The notes under the pieces are model-generated. The model saw nothing but the letters and a program-made list of their open reading frames with translations. It was not told where the DNA came from and searched no databases. A DNA stretch of 34,698 bases from assembly GCA_046294495.1 (NCBI GenBank), contig JBKBKV010000016.1:1-34698 (forward strand), read 5' to 3'. The translations under genes and the position numbers were made by a program. Origin of the DNA: HRBIN23 sp046294495. GTDB taxonomy: Bacteria > Chloroflexota > Dehalococcoidia > Lucifugimonadales > HRBIN23. Positions 7,427 through 14,789 of this stretch are shown one piece after another (position 1 is the first letter of the stretch; every line of letters begins with the position of its first letter).

Positions 7427-7455
7427 ATGTTGACCCTTTACGGCGGTGCTGTCAA
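7427..7455 (-). promoter_or_regulatory. Possible sigma70-like promoter for the MmgE/PrpD operon
   Basis: On the minus strand a perfect TTGACA (7455-7450) is separated by 17 bases from CAACAT (7432-7427), which matches only 3 of 6 bases of the -10 consensus. It lies 30 bases upstream of the GTG start. The -35 is convincing and the -10 is weak. Confidence 0.35.
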
Positions 7456-7523
7456 GGAGCATTGCCTTTGCCCACTGGCGCCCTATCGGGCTTTCGGAGT
7501 AGCGTATCGATAAGGAGGTTAGG

Positions 7524-9107
7524 GTGCATGGCATCGTGGCTATTCACGGGATCGGTGAAGGCCAGCCAAAGGGGGCCTTCCTGGCCACCCTCGTGAACGC
7601 TGTAGCCGACTTTCTGGAGGAGGTTGGGGGGAAGGTGGACCGGCGCTTCCAGGTAGGGGAGCGTGCGGAGGCACACCTGACCGTTACCCCACCGCATGGA
7701 GGCGCCGAGGAATTCGCTTTCGTAGAAGCCTACTGGGCCGATGCTTTTCCCCCACCTCGGGCGGTGACGGTGTTGGGGTGGCTTTGGGCACACCTATGGG
7801 GGCAGTTCGTCTTGCTCCTGCGTGCCTGGCGGGACGCTGCCAATGACACATACTTTAACCCTGTTGGCCAGCGAGAGGCCGATACCCCTACCTTCCCTGT
7901 CTGGGTGCGACTGCTCTACCGGGCGTGGTTCGCGACCCTACTACTTCTGCTCCTGCTGAGCGCTCCAGCGGTGATTATAGCCCTGGGGGTATTCCAGATA
8001 TTGTTTTGGCTCCCGTTACCCACGATGCTAGGGCAGTTTGGCTTGCTGGGGAAGGCCCTAGCCCTTATCTACGCCCTGGACCCTTTTCTTTCGCGTGTCC
8101 TGGGGGATACGCACCGGTATGTGAACGACGGGGCGTGGGCGGCTAACATCCGAGGCATTGTGGAGAGGTGTTTAGTGGATATGGTGAACCGTTCGAACNN
8201 NNNNNNNNNNNNNNNNNNNNNNNNNNNNNNNNNNNNNNNNNNNNNNNNNNNNNNNNNNNNNNNNNNNNNNNNNNNNNNNNNNNNNNNNNNNNNNAACATT
8301 AGCGATATCGCCATAGTTGCCCACTCTCAAGGGTGTGCCATCGCCTACGATGCCCTGGCAGAGGGCAGCCCGGTTGGGAAAGCTTTGCAGCAGAACCCGA
8401 AACGCATCACCCTGGTAACCCTGGGCAGCGGGGTCAACCGTATCTTCCGTATGGCGCGCGGCTCCACCCCCTACGCCCGTCGGCGCTTCTCCCTCCCCTT
8501 AGACCCTGCTATAACAGGCGCAGGGCAAGGGCTAACCCTGGAAGCCCTGCGGAGGCGGTTCTTCTGGCTGGACATATATGCACGCTTTGACCCTGTCCCG
8601 GCTGGCCCTCTCCAGGAACGTATCCGCCAGCAGGCTGGCCTGGACCCTGGCCAGGTGAAGCGCAGGCAAGTTATCAATGCCGACAACCCCGTGAGCGACC
8701 ATTCCCTCTACCTGGTGAACCGGGACCTGGTGCTCCCCCGTCTGATTAGGGCCTTGTATGGAGGTGACTACCCCTGGCCCCAAGCAACGGCTGTCTCTCC
8801 ACAGTGTGTGCGCCAACGCACCTGGGCGCTGGCCGTGCTTCATTTGCCGATGGTAGGGTGGGTGTGGGGAAGTGTGGGGCTTGCCCTAGCCCTGGCGTGT
8901 TGGGTGGATGGTAGGGAGGGGTTTGTCAGCATACTAGGGTCTGTGGCGACGGGTTTACCCTGGCTGCGCGGGGTTTATGGGAGGCTCCCCTCTGAAGGCT
9001 ACAAAGCGATGTTTCTAGCAGCCCTGGTAAGCGGCGCAGCGGGTGCTTTGGCTATCCTAGCGGGACGAGCCTTGGGTTGGGCCGTATGGCTCCGTAGAGG
9101 GTCTTGA
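7524..9107 (+). CDS. Membrane-associated alpha/beta-hydrolase-like protein, interrupted by an assembly gap
   Basis: The frame stays open across a 96-base run of Ns and would encode 527 residues. The N-terminus begins IVAIHGIGEG, a lipase/hydrolase-type His-Gly oxyanion motif. After the gap comes IAIVAHSQGCAIAYDAL with a candidate nucleophile Ser268 in AHSQG, then FDPVP (Asp356) and VSDHSLYLVN (His393), which could complete a Ser-Asp-His triad. Two or three hydrophobic helices lie between the first motif and the nucleophile (about 130-190), and three more occupy the C-terminal 120 residues. The catalytic domain is therefore built around membrane segments. The start is ATG 7524, with AAGGAGG 8 bases upstream. 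The substrate is unknown; an esterase or lipase acting on membrane or hydrophobic substrates is one guess. It is monocistronic between a divergent operon and the nuo operon. Residue numbers after the gap assume the gap length is correct. Confidence 0.7.
   Translation: MHGIVAIHGIGEGQPKGAFLATLVNAVADFLEEVGGKVDRRFQVGERAEAHLTVTPPHGGAEEFAFVEAYWADAFPPPRAVTVLGWLWAHLWGQFVLLLRAWRDAANDTYFNPVGQREADTPTFPVWVRLLYRAWFATLLLLLLLSAPAVIIALGVFQILFWLPLPTMLGQFGLLGKALALIYALDPFLSRVLGDTHRYVNDGAWAANIRGIVERCLVDMVNRSNXXXXXXXXXXXXXXXXXXXXXXXXXXXXXXXXNISDIAIVAHSQGCAIAYDALAEGSPVGKALQQNPKRITLVTLGSGVNRIFRMARGSTPYARRRFSLPLDPAITGAGQGLTLEALRRRFFWLDIYARFDPVPAGPLQERIRQQAGLDPGQVKRRQVINADNPVSDHSLYLVNRDLVLPRLIRALYGGDYPWPQATAVSPQCVRQRTWALAVLHLPMVGWVWGSVGLALALACWVDGREGFVSILGSVATGLPWLRGVYGRLPSEGYKAMFLAALVSGAAGALAILAGRALGWAVWLRRGS
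8199..8294. other. Assembly gap (96 Ns)
   Basis: A run of 96 undetermined bases marks a scaffold join inside the hydrolase-like gene. The reading frame is the same on both sides (96 is a multiple of 3) and both flanks fit one protein, so the estimated gap size may be right, but the true length and sequence are unknown. Confidence 0.99.
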
Positions 9108-9128
9108 GGTTCCTCCCTGGTGGGGGGT

Positions 9129-9154
9129 AAGGGGGGGCGAAGTCCCCCGGCCTT
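9129..9154 (+). terminator. Possible terminator hairpin after the hydrolase-like gene
   Basis: GGGGG (9133-9137) pairs with CCCCC (9144-9148) across a six-base loop. An outer AAGG/CCTT pair extends the stem past a two-base bulge. The hairpin begins 21 bases after the stop at 9107. The following GGTTTGTGCT is only weakly T-rich, so intrinsic termination is plausible but not certain. Confidence 0.4.
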
Positions 9155-9173
9155 GGTTTGTGCTCCAAATCAC

Positions 9174-9202
9174 TTGCGCCTCTCTAGGCCCTGTGTTATA
9201 GT
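9174..9202 (+). promoter_or_regulatory. Putative sigma70-like promoter of the nuo operon
   Basis: A -35-like TTGCGC (9174-9179) and a strong -10-like TATAGT (9197-9202, 5 of 6 consensus bases) are separated by exactly 17 bases. The -10 lies 32 bases before the nuoA ATG, leaving a leader of about 25 bases that includes the GGAGGG ribosome site. It is the only good promoter-like pair seen upstream of the nuo genes. Confidence 0.55.
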
Positions 9203-9234
9203 ATCTGCAAAAGCCCAGGGGGAGGGCAGTGCTG

Positions 9235-9630
9235 ATGAGCGAGCAGATACTGCTGGACTATTACCGTCAATACGGCCTCATCGCCCTCTTCACGGGCCTG
9301 GCGGTCTTCGTTCCTGCCAGCATGCTCCTCATCTCCTGGGTCTTGCACCTCCTGCGTATCCGTCCTCACAAGCCTACTCCCGTAAAACTGGACATTTACG
9401 AGTGTGGTATGCAGACTATCGGGGGGCGGTGGACACGGTTCAACTTTCGCTACTACCTGTATGCCATCCTTTTTGTGGTGTTTGATGTGGAGACGGTCTT
9501 CCTTTACCCCTGGGCGGTGGAGTTCCAGCGCTTGGGGCTGTTCGCCCTGGTAGAGATGCTGGTGTTCCTGGGCATCTTGGGGGTGGGATGGGCCTACGCC
9601 TGGCGCAAGGGGGCTTTGGAATGGCAGTAG
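9235..9630 (+). CDS. nuoA: NADH-quinone oxidoreductase subunit A
   Basis: This 131-residue membrane subunit has three transmembrane helices and the conserved NuoA loop KLDIYECGMQTIGG followed by RFNFRYYLYAILFVVFDVETVFLYPWA. The loop sits at the quinone-site end of the complex I membrane arm, and the Cys-containing segment and FDVE motif are family hallmarks. ATG 9235 is chosen over GTG 9229 because GGAGGG (9221-9226) lies 8 bases upstream of the ATG but only 2 from the GTG. It opens a compact operon, and the nuoB start lies inside its last codons. Confidence 0.95.
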   Translation: MSEQILLDYYRQYGLIALFTGLAVFVPASMLLISWVLHLLRIRPHKPTPVKLDIYECGMQTIGGRWTRFNFRYYLYAILFVVFDVETVFLYPWAVEFQRLGLFALVEMLVFLGILGVGWAYAWRKGALEWQ

Positions 9631-10247
9631 AAGGGGGTATAAGGGAACCACTCTCTCTTCCCCTTTACGCCCAGACGGCCCCTCTGGACCGGCGGGAAGG
9701 GGAGGAGATTAACCACCTGAAGGCTACTCACACCCAGCCTTTCCCGGAGCCGATTATCCAAGTTCCGGAAGACCTGCGGCGCAATGTGCTGGTTACCACT
9801 GTTGACGCTTTGCTGAACTGGGGGCGCAAGTCGGCGGTGTGGCCTGTGGCCTTCGGGCTGGCGTGTTGCGCCTTTGAGATGATGGCGAGTGCCATGTCCC
9901 GCTTTGACATTGCCCGTTTTGGGATGGAGGCTTTTCGCGCCTCGCCCCGCCAGGCCGACCTTATGATCGTGGCGGGCACTGTTACCTGGAAGATGGCTCC
10001 TGCCATCAAGCGCATCTATGAGCAGATGGCAGAGCCTAAGTGGGTTATCTCCATGGGGGCTTGCGCCACGTGCGGCGGCCCCTACTACAACACCTACAGC
10101 GTTGTCCCCGGTGTGAACCACCTGGTGCCTGTAGATGTGTATGTGCCGGGCTGCCCACCACGCCCCGACGCCCTTCTCTACGGCATTATGCAACTGCACG
10201 AGAAGATACGGCGCTATAGCATTGCAGGAAGGAAGGCGGGTTTCTAA
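9621..10247 (+). CDS. nuoB: NADH-quinone oxidoreductase subunit B (N2 cluster subunit)
   Basis: The 208-residue protein carries the ligands for the terminal [4Fe-4S] cluster N2: the tandem pair Cys82-Cys83 (LACCAFEMM), Cys148 (MGACATCGG) and Cys178 (PGCPPRPDAL). An additional Cys151 sits in the GACATC motif. N2 passes electrons to quinone. The N-terminal 55 residues before NVLVTTVDALLNWGRKSAVWP are less conserved, as is usual. ATG 9621 overlaps the end of nuoA by 10 bases, suggesting translational coupling. An in-frame ATG at 9588 would overlap further and is less likely. nuoC follows with no spacing. Confidence 0.94.
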   Translation: MAVEGGIREPLSLPLYAQTAPLDRREGEEINHLKATHTQPFPEPIIQVPEDLRRNVLVTTVDALLNWGRKSAVWPVAFGLACCAFEMMASAMSRFDIARFGMEAFRASPRQADLMIVAGTVTWKMAPAIKRIYEQMAEPKWVISMGACATCGGPYYNTYSVVPGVNHLVPVDVYVPGCPPRPDALLYGIMQLHEKIRRYSIAGRKAGF

Positions 10248-10694
10248 ATGACCAAGCCCCTTTCGGCCAGCGAACTGGCGCGGCAGGTGGAGGGGGCGGT
10301 GCCCGGGGCGGTGGTGGAAGGCAGGGGCAATGACCTTTGGGTGCGCCCTGAGCGCATACTTGAGGTGTGCCGCTTCTTGAAAGAGACTCCGGGCCTGGAC
10401 TTTGATTATCTCGTGGCCATTACTGGTGTAGACTACATTGAATACTTTGAAGTCGTATATCACCTGGTGTCTTTGCGCCATAACCACAGTGTTGTGCTGA
10501 AGACACGCCTCTATGGTAGGGATGGGCCGACCCTCCCCTCCCTGGTATCCCTATGGCAGGGGGCAGACTTACAGGAGCGGGAAGTGTATGACCTGATGGG
10601 GGTGCACTTTGCCGGACACCCCAACCTGAAACGCATCCTCACCTGGGAGGGTTTCCCAGGGCATCCACTACGGAAAGACCATCTGGGGGCGTAA
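10248..10694 (+). CDS. nuoC: NADH-quinone oxidoreductase subunit C
   Basis: The 148-residue soluble subunit has the 30-kDa-subunit pattern: FDYLVAITGVDY, the FEVVYHLVSLRHNHSVVLKTR strand region and the signature LQEREVYDLMGVHFAGHPNLKRILTWEGFPGHPLRKD. It belongs to the peripheral connecting fragment with NuoB, D and I. It starts directly after the nuoB stop. It is separate from nuoD rather than fused as in Escherichia coli. Confidence 0.95.
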   Translation: MTKPLSASELARQVEGAVPGAVVEGRGNDLWVRPERILEVCRFLKETPGLDFDYLVAITGVDYIEYFEVVYHLVSLRHNHSVVLKTRLYGRDGPTLPSLVSLWQGADLQEREVYDLMGVHFAGHPNLKRILTWEGFPGHPLRKDHLGA

Positions 10695-10697
10695 GGC

Positions 10698-11801
10698 ATG
10701 AGCCTCCGGGGCGAGCCAGTTGTCCTGAACATAGGGCCTCAGCACCCTAGCACCCACGGGGTGTTCCGCCTGCGTGTAGTCTTTGACGGGGAGGTGGTTC
10801 AAGACCTGGAGCCGGTCTTCGGCTATCTCCACCGGGGCACCGAGAAGTTGGCCGAGGAGCGGGCGTATACCCAGGTGATCACCCTGACCGACCGTTTGGA
10901 CTATGTGTCCTCTATGACTAACAACCAGGCCTATGTGCTGGCGGTGGAGAAACTGGCGAACATCCAGCCCACCGAGCGGGGGATGTATCTGCGGGTCATC
11001 GCTGCAGAACTCTCCCGTATCGCTAGCCACCTGGTGGCTACGGGTTTCTTCCTGCAGGACCTGGGAGCCTTCGCCACACCCCTTATGTATTGCTTCAGGG
11101 AGCGGGAGCGCGTCCTTGACCTTACGGAGATGCTGTGCGGGGCACGCATCACCTTCAGTTATATGCGCCCGGGGGGCGTATTCCAGGATGCTCCGGAAGA
11201 ATTTTGGCCTGCCATAAAGCAATTTCTAGCGGAGATGCCCCACTATCTAGACGAACTTGAGCAGTTATTAACGGAGAACGAGGTTATTCTGGCGCGCACG
11301 AAGGGGGTGGGGGTGCTCCCAGCCCAGGTAGCCATAAACGCATCGGTGAGCGGGCCGGTGCTCCGTGCTAGCGGGGTGAAGTGGGACATCCGCAAGGTGG
11401 ACCCCTACGAGGTGTATGACCGCTTTGAGTTTGAGATACCTATCGGCGCTAATGGCGATTGCTACGACCGCATGATGGTGCGCCTTTACGAGATGCGCCA
11501 GAGCCTACGCATACTGGAGCAGGCTGTGCGCCAGATGCCCCGCGGCCCTGTGCGTAGCAAGGTGCCCTTCTTCCTGCGCCCACCACCAGGCGACGCCTAT
11601 GCCCATGTGGAGTCGCCCAAGGGCGAACTGGGGTTTTACCTGGTGAGCGACGGGGGGATTGCTCCCTACCGCTGCAAGATCCGCTCCCCCTCTTTCATCA
11701 ACCTGACCCCCCTGCGAGAACTGCTGCGGGGATGGAAGATGGCAGACCTCATCGTTATCTTTGGGAGCATAGACATCAACATGGGTGAGGTGGACCGCTA
11801 A
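10698..11801 (+). CDS. nuoD: NADH-quinone oxidoreductase subunit D
   Basis: The 367-residue 49-kDa-type subunit shows NIGPQHPSTHGVFRL, the quinone-site His in YLHRGTEKLAE, DRLDYVSSMTNNQAY (containing the conserved Tyr region), and the C-terminal SPKGELGFYLVSDG, SFINLTPL and DINMGEVDR. The hydrogenase-type Ni ligands are absent, as expected for complex I. It forms the quinone pocket with NuoB. It starts 3 bases after nuoC, and its stop overlaps the nuoH ATG by one base. Confidence 0.95.
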   Translation: MSLRGEPVVLNIGPQHPSTHGVFRLRVVFDGEVVQDLEPVFGYLHRGTEKLAEERAYTQVITLTDRLDYVSSMTNNQAYVLAVEKLANIQPTERGMYLRVIAAELSRIASHLVATGFFLQDLGAFATPLMYCFRERERVLDLTEMLCGARITFSYMRPGGVFQDAPEEFWPAIKQFLAEMPHYLDELEQLLTENEVILARTKGVGVLPAQVAINASVSGPVLRASGVKWDIRKVDPYEVYDRFEFEIPIGANGDCYDRMMVRLYEMRQSLRILEQAVRQMPRGPVRSKVPFFLRPPPGDAYAHVESPKGELGFYLVSDGGIAPYRCKIRSPSFINLTPLRELLRGWKMADLIVIFGSIDINMGEVDR

Positions 11802-13009
11802 TGGGACCTTGGCTTGCCCAGAACAGCCTCTACCGCGACATCTATACCTTCTTTGACGGCTTTATGCCCGCCCAGTGGGGGTGGCTTGCCTACTTCCTGG
11901 CCGGGTTCACGGTGATGTTTATCCTGCTGAACGGCGTGCTGTTGTTGGCTGCCGGGATGGTGTATGCTGAGCGCCGCCTCCTGGGGCGGTTCCAGGTGCG
12001 ACTAGGGCCTAACCGGGTAGGCCCCTTCGGGTTGCTCCAGCCCTTCGCAGACATCATCAAACTTATCCTCAAGGAGGATGTGGTGCCCCGGGGGGCCGAT
12101 GTGCTTCTGTTTACGGCTGCCCCAGTGATGATGGTGGCCCCCCTCTTCCTGATAACTGCGGTTATTCCATTTGGGAAGAACTCTTACCTGGCAGATCTGA
12201 ATGTGGGGGTGCTTTACCTGGTGGCGGTAACGGCCATCTCAACTTTGGCCATCTTCCTTGGGGGGTGGGCTACGGGCAACCGATACGCCATGTTTGGGGC
12301 TATGCGAGCGGTGGCCCAACTTATCAGTTACGAGGTGCCTCTGGTGCTGGCCCTGGTGGGAGTGGTGCTCCTGGCCGGATCCATGTCCCTGGTGCAGGTG
12401 GTAGAGAGCCAGCGCCTGCCCTTCCTGTTGCTGCAGCCCTTGGGGTTTTTCGTCTTCTTTGCTGCCACCAGCGCCGAACTAAACCGCACTCCCTTCGACC
12501 TTATGGAGGCGGAATCGGAGATTATCGCCGGATACCACATTGAATACACAGGGATGCGTTTTGGGCTGTTCCAGTTGGCGGAGTTCGGGGGGGTAGTGGT
12601 GTCTTCGGCGGTGATGACGACCCTCTTCCTGCGAGGTTGGGAAAACCCCTTTGTTCCTCAGGGATGGCCCCAGGTGTTGCCGTCGCATCTCTGGTTCTTG
12701 CTGAAGACCCTTTTCTTCGTTTTCCTGTTCATCTGGGTGCGGGCCAGCTGGCCCCGTCTGCGAATTGACCAGGTTATGGGCTTCGCCTGGAAGGTGTTGT
12801 TGCCCCTGGCCCTTATTAACCTGGTGGTTACCGGTGTAGAGGTGTGGCTGTGGCCGCACCCTGCCACTGTCCAGTTGTGGGGGATGGTGCTTATCAACTG
12901 GGTCGTGGCGGGGGCGTGTCTAGTAGGCTTTAGCGCGTTCATGGAGCGATGGGGGAGGCGTCCCACTGCAACGGTGGTGCCGGTGCGCCTGTCGGTGGAG
13001 GTGCGGTAG
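11801..13009 (+). CDS. nuoH: NADH-quinone oxidoreductase subunit H
   Basis: The 402-residue ND1-type membrane subunit has eight or more hydrophobic helices. Typical motifs are YAERRLLGRFQVRLGPNRVGPFGLLQPFAD, the acidic loop AELNRTPFDLMEAESEIIAGYHIEY and RASWPRLRIDQVMGFAWK. These form the quinone entry channel and the E-channel between NuoBD and the antiporter-like arm. Its ATG shares a base with the nuoD stop (TAATG). It is somewhat longer than many homologues because of a basic C-terminal tail (WGRRPTATVVPVRLSVEVR). Confidence 0.95.
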   Translation: MGPWLAQNSLYRDIYTFFDGFMPAQWGWLAYFLAGFTVMFILLNGVLLLAAGMVYAERRLLGRFQVRLGPNRVGPFGLLQPFADIIKLILKEDVVPRGADVLLFTAAPVMMVAPLFLITAVIPFGKNSYLADLNVGVLYLVAVTAISTLAIFLGGWATGNRYAMFGAMRAVAQLISYEVPLVLALVGVVLLAGSMSLVQVVESQRLPFLLLQPLGFFVFFAATSAELNRTPFDLMEAESEIIAGYHIEYTGMRFGLFQLAEFGGVVVSSAVMTTLFLRGWENPFVPQGWPQVLPSHLWFLLKTLFFVFLFIWVRASWPRLRIDQVMGFAWKVLLPLALINLVVTGVEVWLWPHPATVQLWGMVLINWVVAGACLVGFSAFMERWGRRPTATVVPVRLSVEVR

Positions 13010-13563
13010 TGCCGTATGGACTTGGGCTTCTCAAAGGGATGGCAGTAACCCTGGCGAACTTTTGGCGAAGGCCCTTTACCGTTCAATACCCAGAGGAGAG
13101 GCTCCCCCAACACCCCCGTTTCCGAGGGGAGGACTTCGTCTGGTATGAGGAGCGGTGCACTGGGTGCGCCTCGTGCGCCAAGTTCTGTCCCCTGGGCATT
13201 ATCCGTATCGTTACCCGTCCCAGCGGCGTGTTGAGCAAGGAGGGTGAGAAATACGCCCTGGAGGTGTTTGATATCGACCTGGCCCGGTGCATGTTCTGTG
13301 GTCTTTGTGTGGAGGCGTGCCCCTACGATGCCCTTCACATGGGGAGCGGGTTTGAACGGGCACGCTACTCGCGTAAGGACATGGTAATCACAGTGGACGA
13401 ACTACGGCACGCCCCCAAGCGCCCTAGCACCTGGTTCCGTCCCCAGTTGGAGCGCAAGGGGTATAACCCCCACACCGACCGCCCCCTGGAGTGGCACGAA
13501 GTGGGACGGCACGAAGCACCTTCACTGGCGGACATGGAAGGTCGCTGGGTGGAGGAGCGCTGA
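13009..13563 (+). CDS. nuoI: NADH-quinone oxidoreductase subunit I (2x[4Fe-4S])
   Basis: The ferredoxin-type subunit has two CxxCxxCxxxCP sets: Cys50, 53, 56, 60 (CTGCASCAKFCP) and Cys94, 97, 100, 104 (CMFCGLCVEACP). They bind clusters N6a and N6b on the path to NuoB. The GTG at 13009 is chosen because GGAGG lies 7 bases upstream and because the resulting N-terminus (PYGLGLLKGMAVTLANFWRRP) matches the family's membrane-associating helix. It shares one base with the nuoH stop. An upstream ATG at 12949 would give a non-family extension. The length is 184 residues. Confidence 0.94.
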   Translation: MPYGLGLLKGMAVTLANFWRRPFTVQYPEERLPQHPRFRGEDFVWYEERCTGCASCAKFCPLGIIRIVTRPSGVLSKEGEKYALEVFDIDLARCMFCGLCVEACPYDALHMGSGFERARYSRKDMVITVDELRHAPKRPSTWFRPQLERKGYNPHTDRPLEWHEVGRHEAPSLADMEGRWVEER

Positions 13564-14105
13564 TGACCGCGGGCAGTGAGACCTCTGCCTTCTTTGCCCT
13601 GTTATGGTGGAGCACAGCAGCGATAGCAGTTATCGCCGCTTGGCTGATGGTCTTCCTAAGGGACCTGCTGAAGTCGGCGGTGGCGATGGCTGTGATCTTC
13701 CTGGCGGTGGCGGGATTTCTAGTTATGCTCAACGCCGAGTTCCTGGCAGTGGTGCAGGTGCTCATCTATGTGGGAGCCGTCTCCATCCTGGTCGTCTTCG
13801 CCGTTCTGTTGACCAGGGATATCTTTCAGGCCAACACTCCCCATCGCTACCAGGGGTGGACATTCCTCTTGTCGGGACTGGTGCTGTTTCTTCTGGTGTT
13901 CATTTTGCTGGCAACCCCTTGGCACTTACTTTCTACCGTTCCCCTTACGGCTTTGGGGCAGGATGCCCTGACCTCTGTTGCGGTGAACCCCACCCCTACC
14001 CTGGGGCGGCTCCTGGTGAGGGAGTTTGTGTTGCCTTTTGAAGCGGTGTCGGTGGTGTTATTAGCGGCCCTGATCGGCGCACTGGTTCTGGCACGGGAGC
14101 GGTGA
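13563..14105 (+). CDS. nuoJ: NADH-quinone oxidoreductase subunit J
   Basis: The 180-residue membrane protein has five hydrophobic helices and the ND6-type motif EFLAVVQVLIYVGAVSILVVFAVLLTRD, whose pi-bulge-forming third helix is central to proton coupling. The ATG at 13563 overlaps the nuoI stop (TGATG arrangement), which fixes the start. A longer frame upstream would only duplicate nuoI sequence. Confidence 0.94.
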   Translation: MTAGSETSAFFALLWWSTAAIAVIAAWLMVFLRDLLKSAVAMAVIFLAVAGFLVMLNAEFLAVVQVLIYVGAVSILVVFAVLLTRDIFQANTPHRYQGWTFLLSGLVLFLLVFILLATPWHLLSTVPLTALGQDALTSVAVNPTPTLGRLLVREFVLPFEAVSVVLLAALIGALVLARER

Positions 14106-14107
14106 GT

Positions 14108-14467
14108 ATGCTTGCACCCATAGGACTTGCCCATTACCTGGTGCTTTCAGCCATACTCTTCAGCATCGGAATGTTTGGCGTCCTTTCCATGCGTAACCTT
14201 ATCGCTATGGTGATGGGGTTGGAGGTGATGTTCAACGCTGTGCTTCTGGCCAGCGTGGCGGTTGCCAAGTATGTAGCGCCGTTGGCACTGCGCGAGGGAG
14301 ATGCCACGCCAGAAGGGGTTGCAGCCGTCCTTACTGGACAGGTGTTTGGGGTGTTCATTATTACCGTGGCGGCTGCTGAAGCGGCGCTGGCATTGGCACT
14401 GGTGCTGGCGATCTACCGCCAGCGAGAGACGGTGGATGCTACCCAGTTGGATACCATGAAACATTAG
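14108..14467 (+). CDS. nuoK: NADH-quinone oxidoreductase subunit K
   Basis: The 119-residue ND4L-type subunit has three helices. The typical MRNLIAMVMGLEVMFNAVLL segment carries the conserved membrane Glu of helix 2, and a second Glu in VAAAEAALALALVLAIYR lies in helix 3; both belong to the proton-translocation E-channel. A loop (ALREGDATPEGVAAVL) is longer than in many homologues. ATG 14108 has GGGAG 9 bases upstream. A GTG at 14102 overlapping the nuoJ stop is possible and would add two residues. Confidence 0.93.
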   Translation: MLAPIGLAHYLVLSAILFSIGMFGVLSMRNLIAMVMGLEVMFNAVLLASVAVAKYVAPLALREGDATPEGVAAVLTGQVFGVFIITVAAAEAALALALVLAIYRQRETVDATQLDTMKH

Positions 14468-14470
14468 TAA

Positions 14471-14575
14471 GTGGACGATAGAGCAGTGGCTACTTTGGGG
14501 GGCCTGGAGGCCCTGTTCACCGATGCGGTGCGGGAACGGCTCGTTGTCATCGCCCAGCGTGTTGACCTTACCTAA
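14471..14575 (+). CDS. Doubtful 34-codon small ORF between nuoK and the DUF2007-like gene
   Basis: A GTG-started frame (34 codons plus TAA) fills most of the 123-base nuoK to 14591 interval. The predicted peptide (VDDRAVATLGGLEALF...AQRVDLT) is amphipathic and has no recognised family. No ribosome-binding site precedes the GTG, only 3 bases separate it from the nuoK stop, and chance open frames of this size are common in GC-rich DNA. The interval may equally be an untranslated spacer. Confidence 0.2.
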   Translation: MDDRAVATLGGLEALFTDAVRERLVVIAQRVDLT

Positions 14576-14590
14576 AGGTGAGGTGAGCAA

Positions 14591-14788
14591 ATGTCGTGGG
14601 TGCCTTTCAAGCGTGTGCCGAACCTGATGGCGGCGGAGATGTGGAAGGATACCCTGGAGGCGGAGGGCCTCCCAACGCGCATCTTACCCGATGAGGAGAT
14701 TACTGCGTGGAGAGAGCACTGCCCCTTTGTGGTGTATGTGCCTAAGGGGCGGGAACATGTCGCCGAAGAGATTCTGAGGAAGTTGTAA
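14591..14788 (+). CDS. Small DUF2007-like protein inserted in the nuo operon
   Basis: The 65-residue soluble protein (MSWVPFKRVPNLMAAEMWKD...EEILRKL) resembles DUF2007 (PF09413) domains. The pattern is a strand, then an 'AEMWKDTLEAEGLPTRI' helix-turn-strand, a variable loop and a final VVYVPKGREHVAEEIL strand-helix. This family is often annotated as a putative signal-transducing domain without proven function. It is not a complex I subunit. It begins after an AGGTGAG ribosome site and ends one base before the nuoL ATG, so it is surely cotranscribed and perhaps coupled to nuoL. A regulatory or assembly role for complex I is only inference. Confidence 0.72.
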   Translation: MSWVPFKRVPNLMAAEMWKDTLEAEGLPTRILPDEEITAWREHCPFVVYVPKGREHVAEEILRKL

Positions 14789-14789
14789 G

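Noticed and set aside
9594..10487. 297-codon open frame on the minus strand
   Set aside because: Antisense to nuoB and nuoC; rich in His, Arg and Gln without domain signals.
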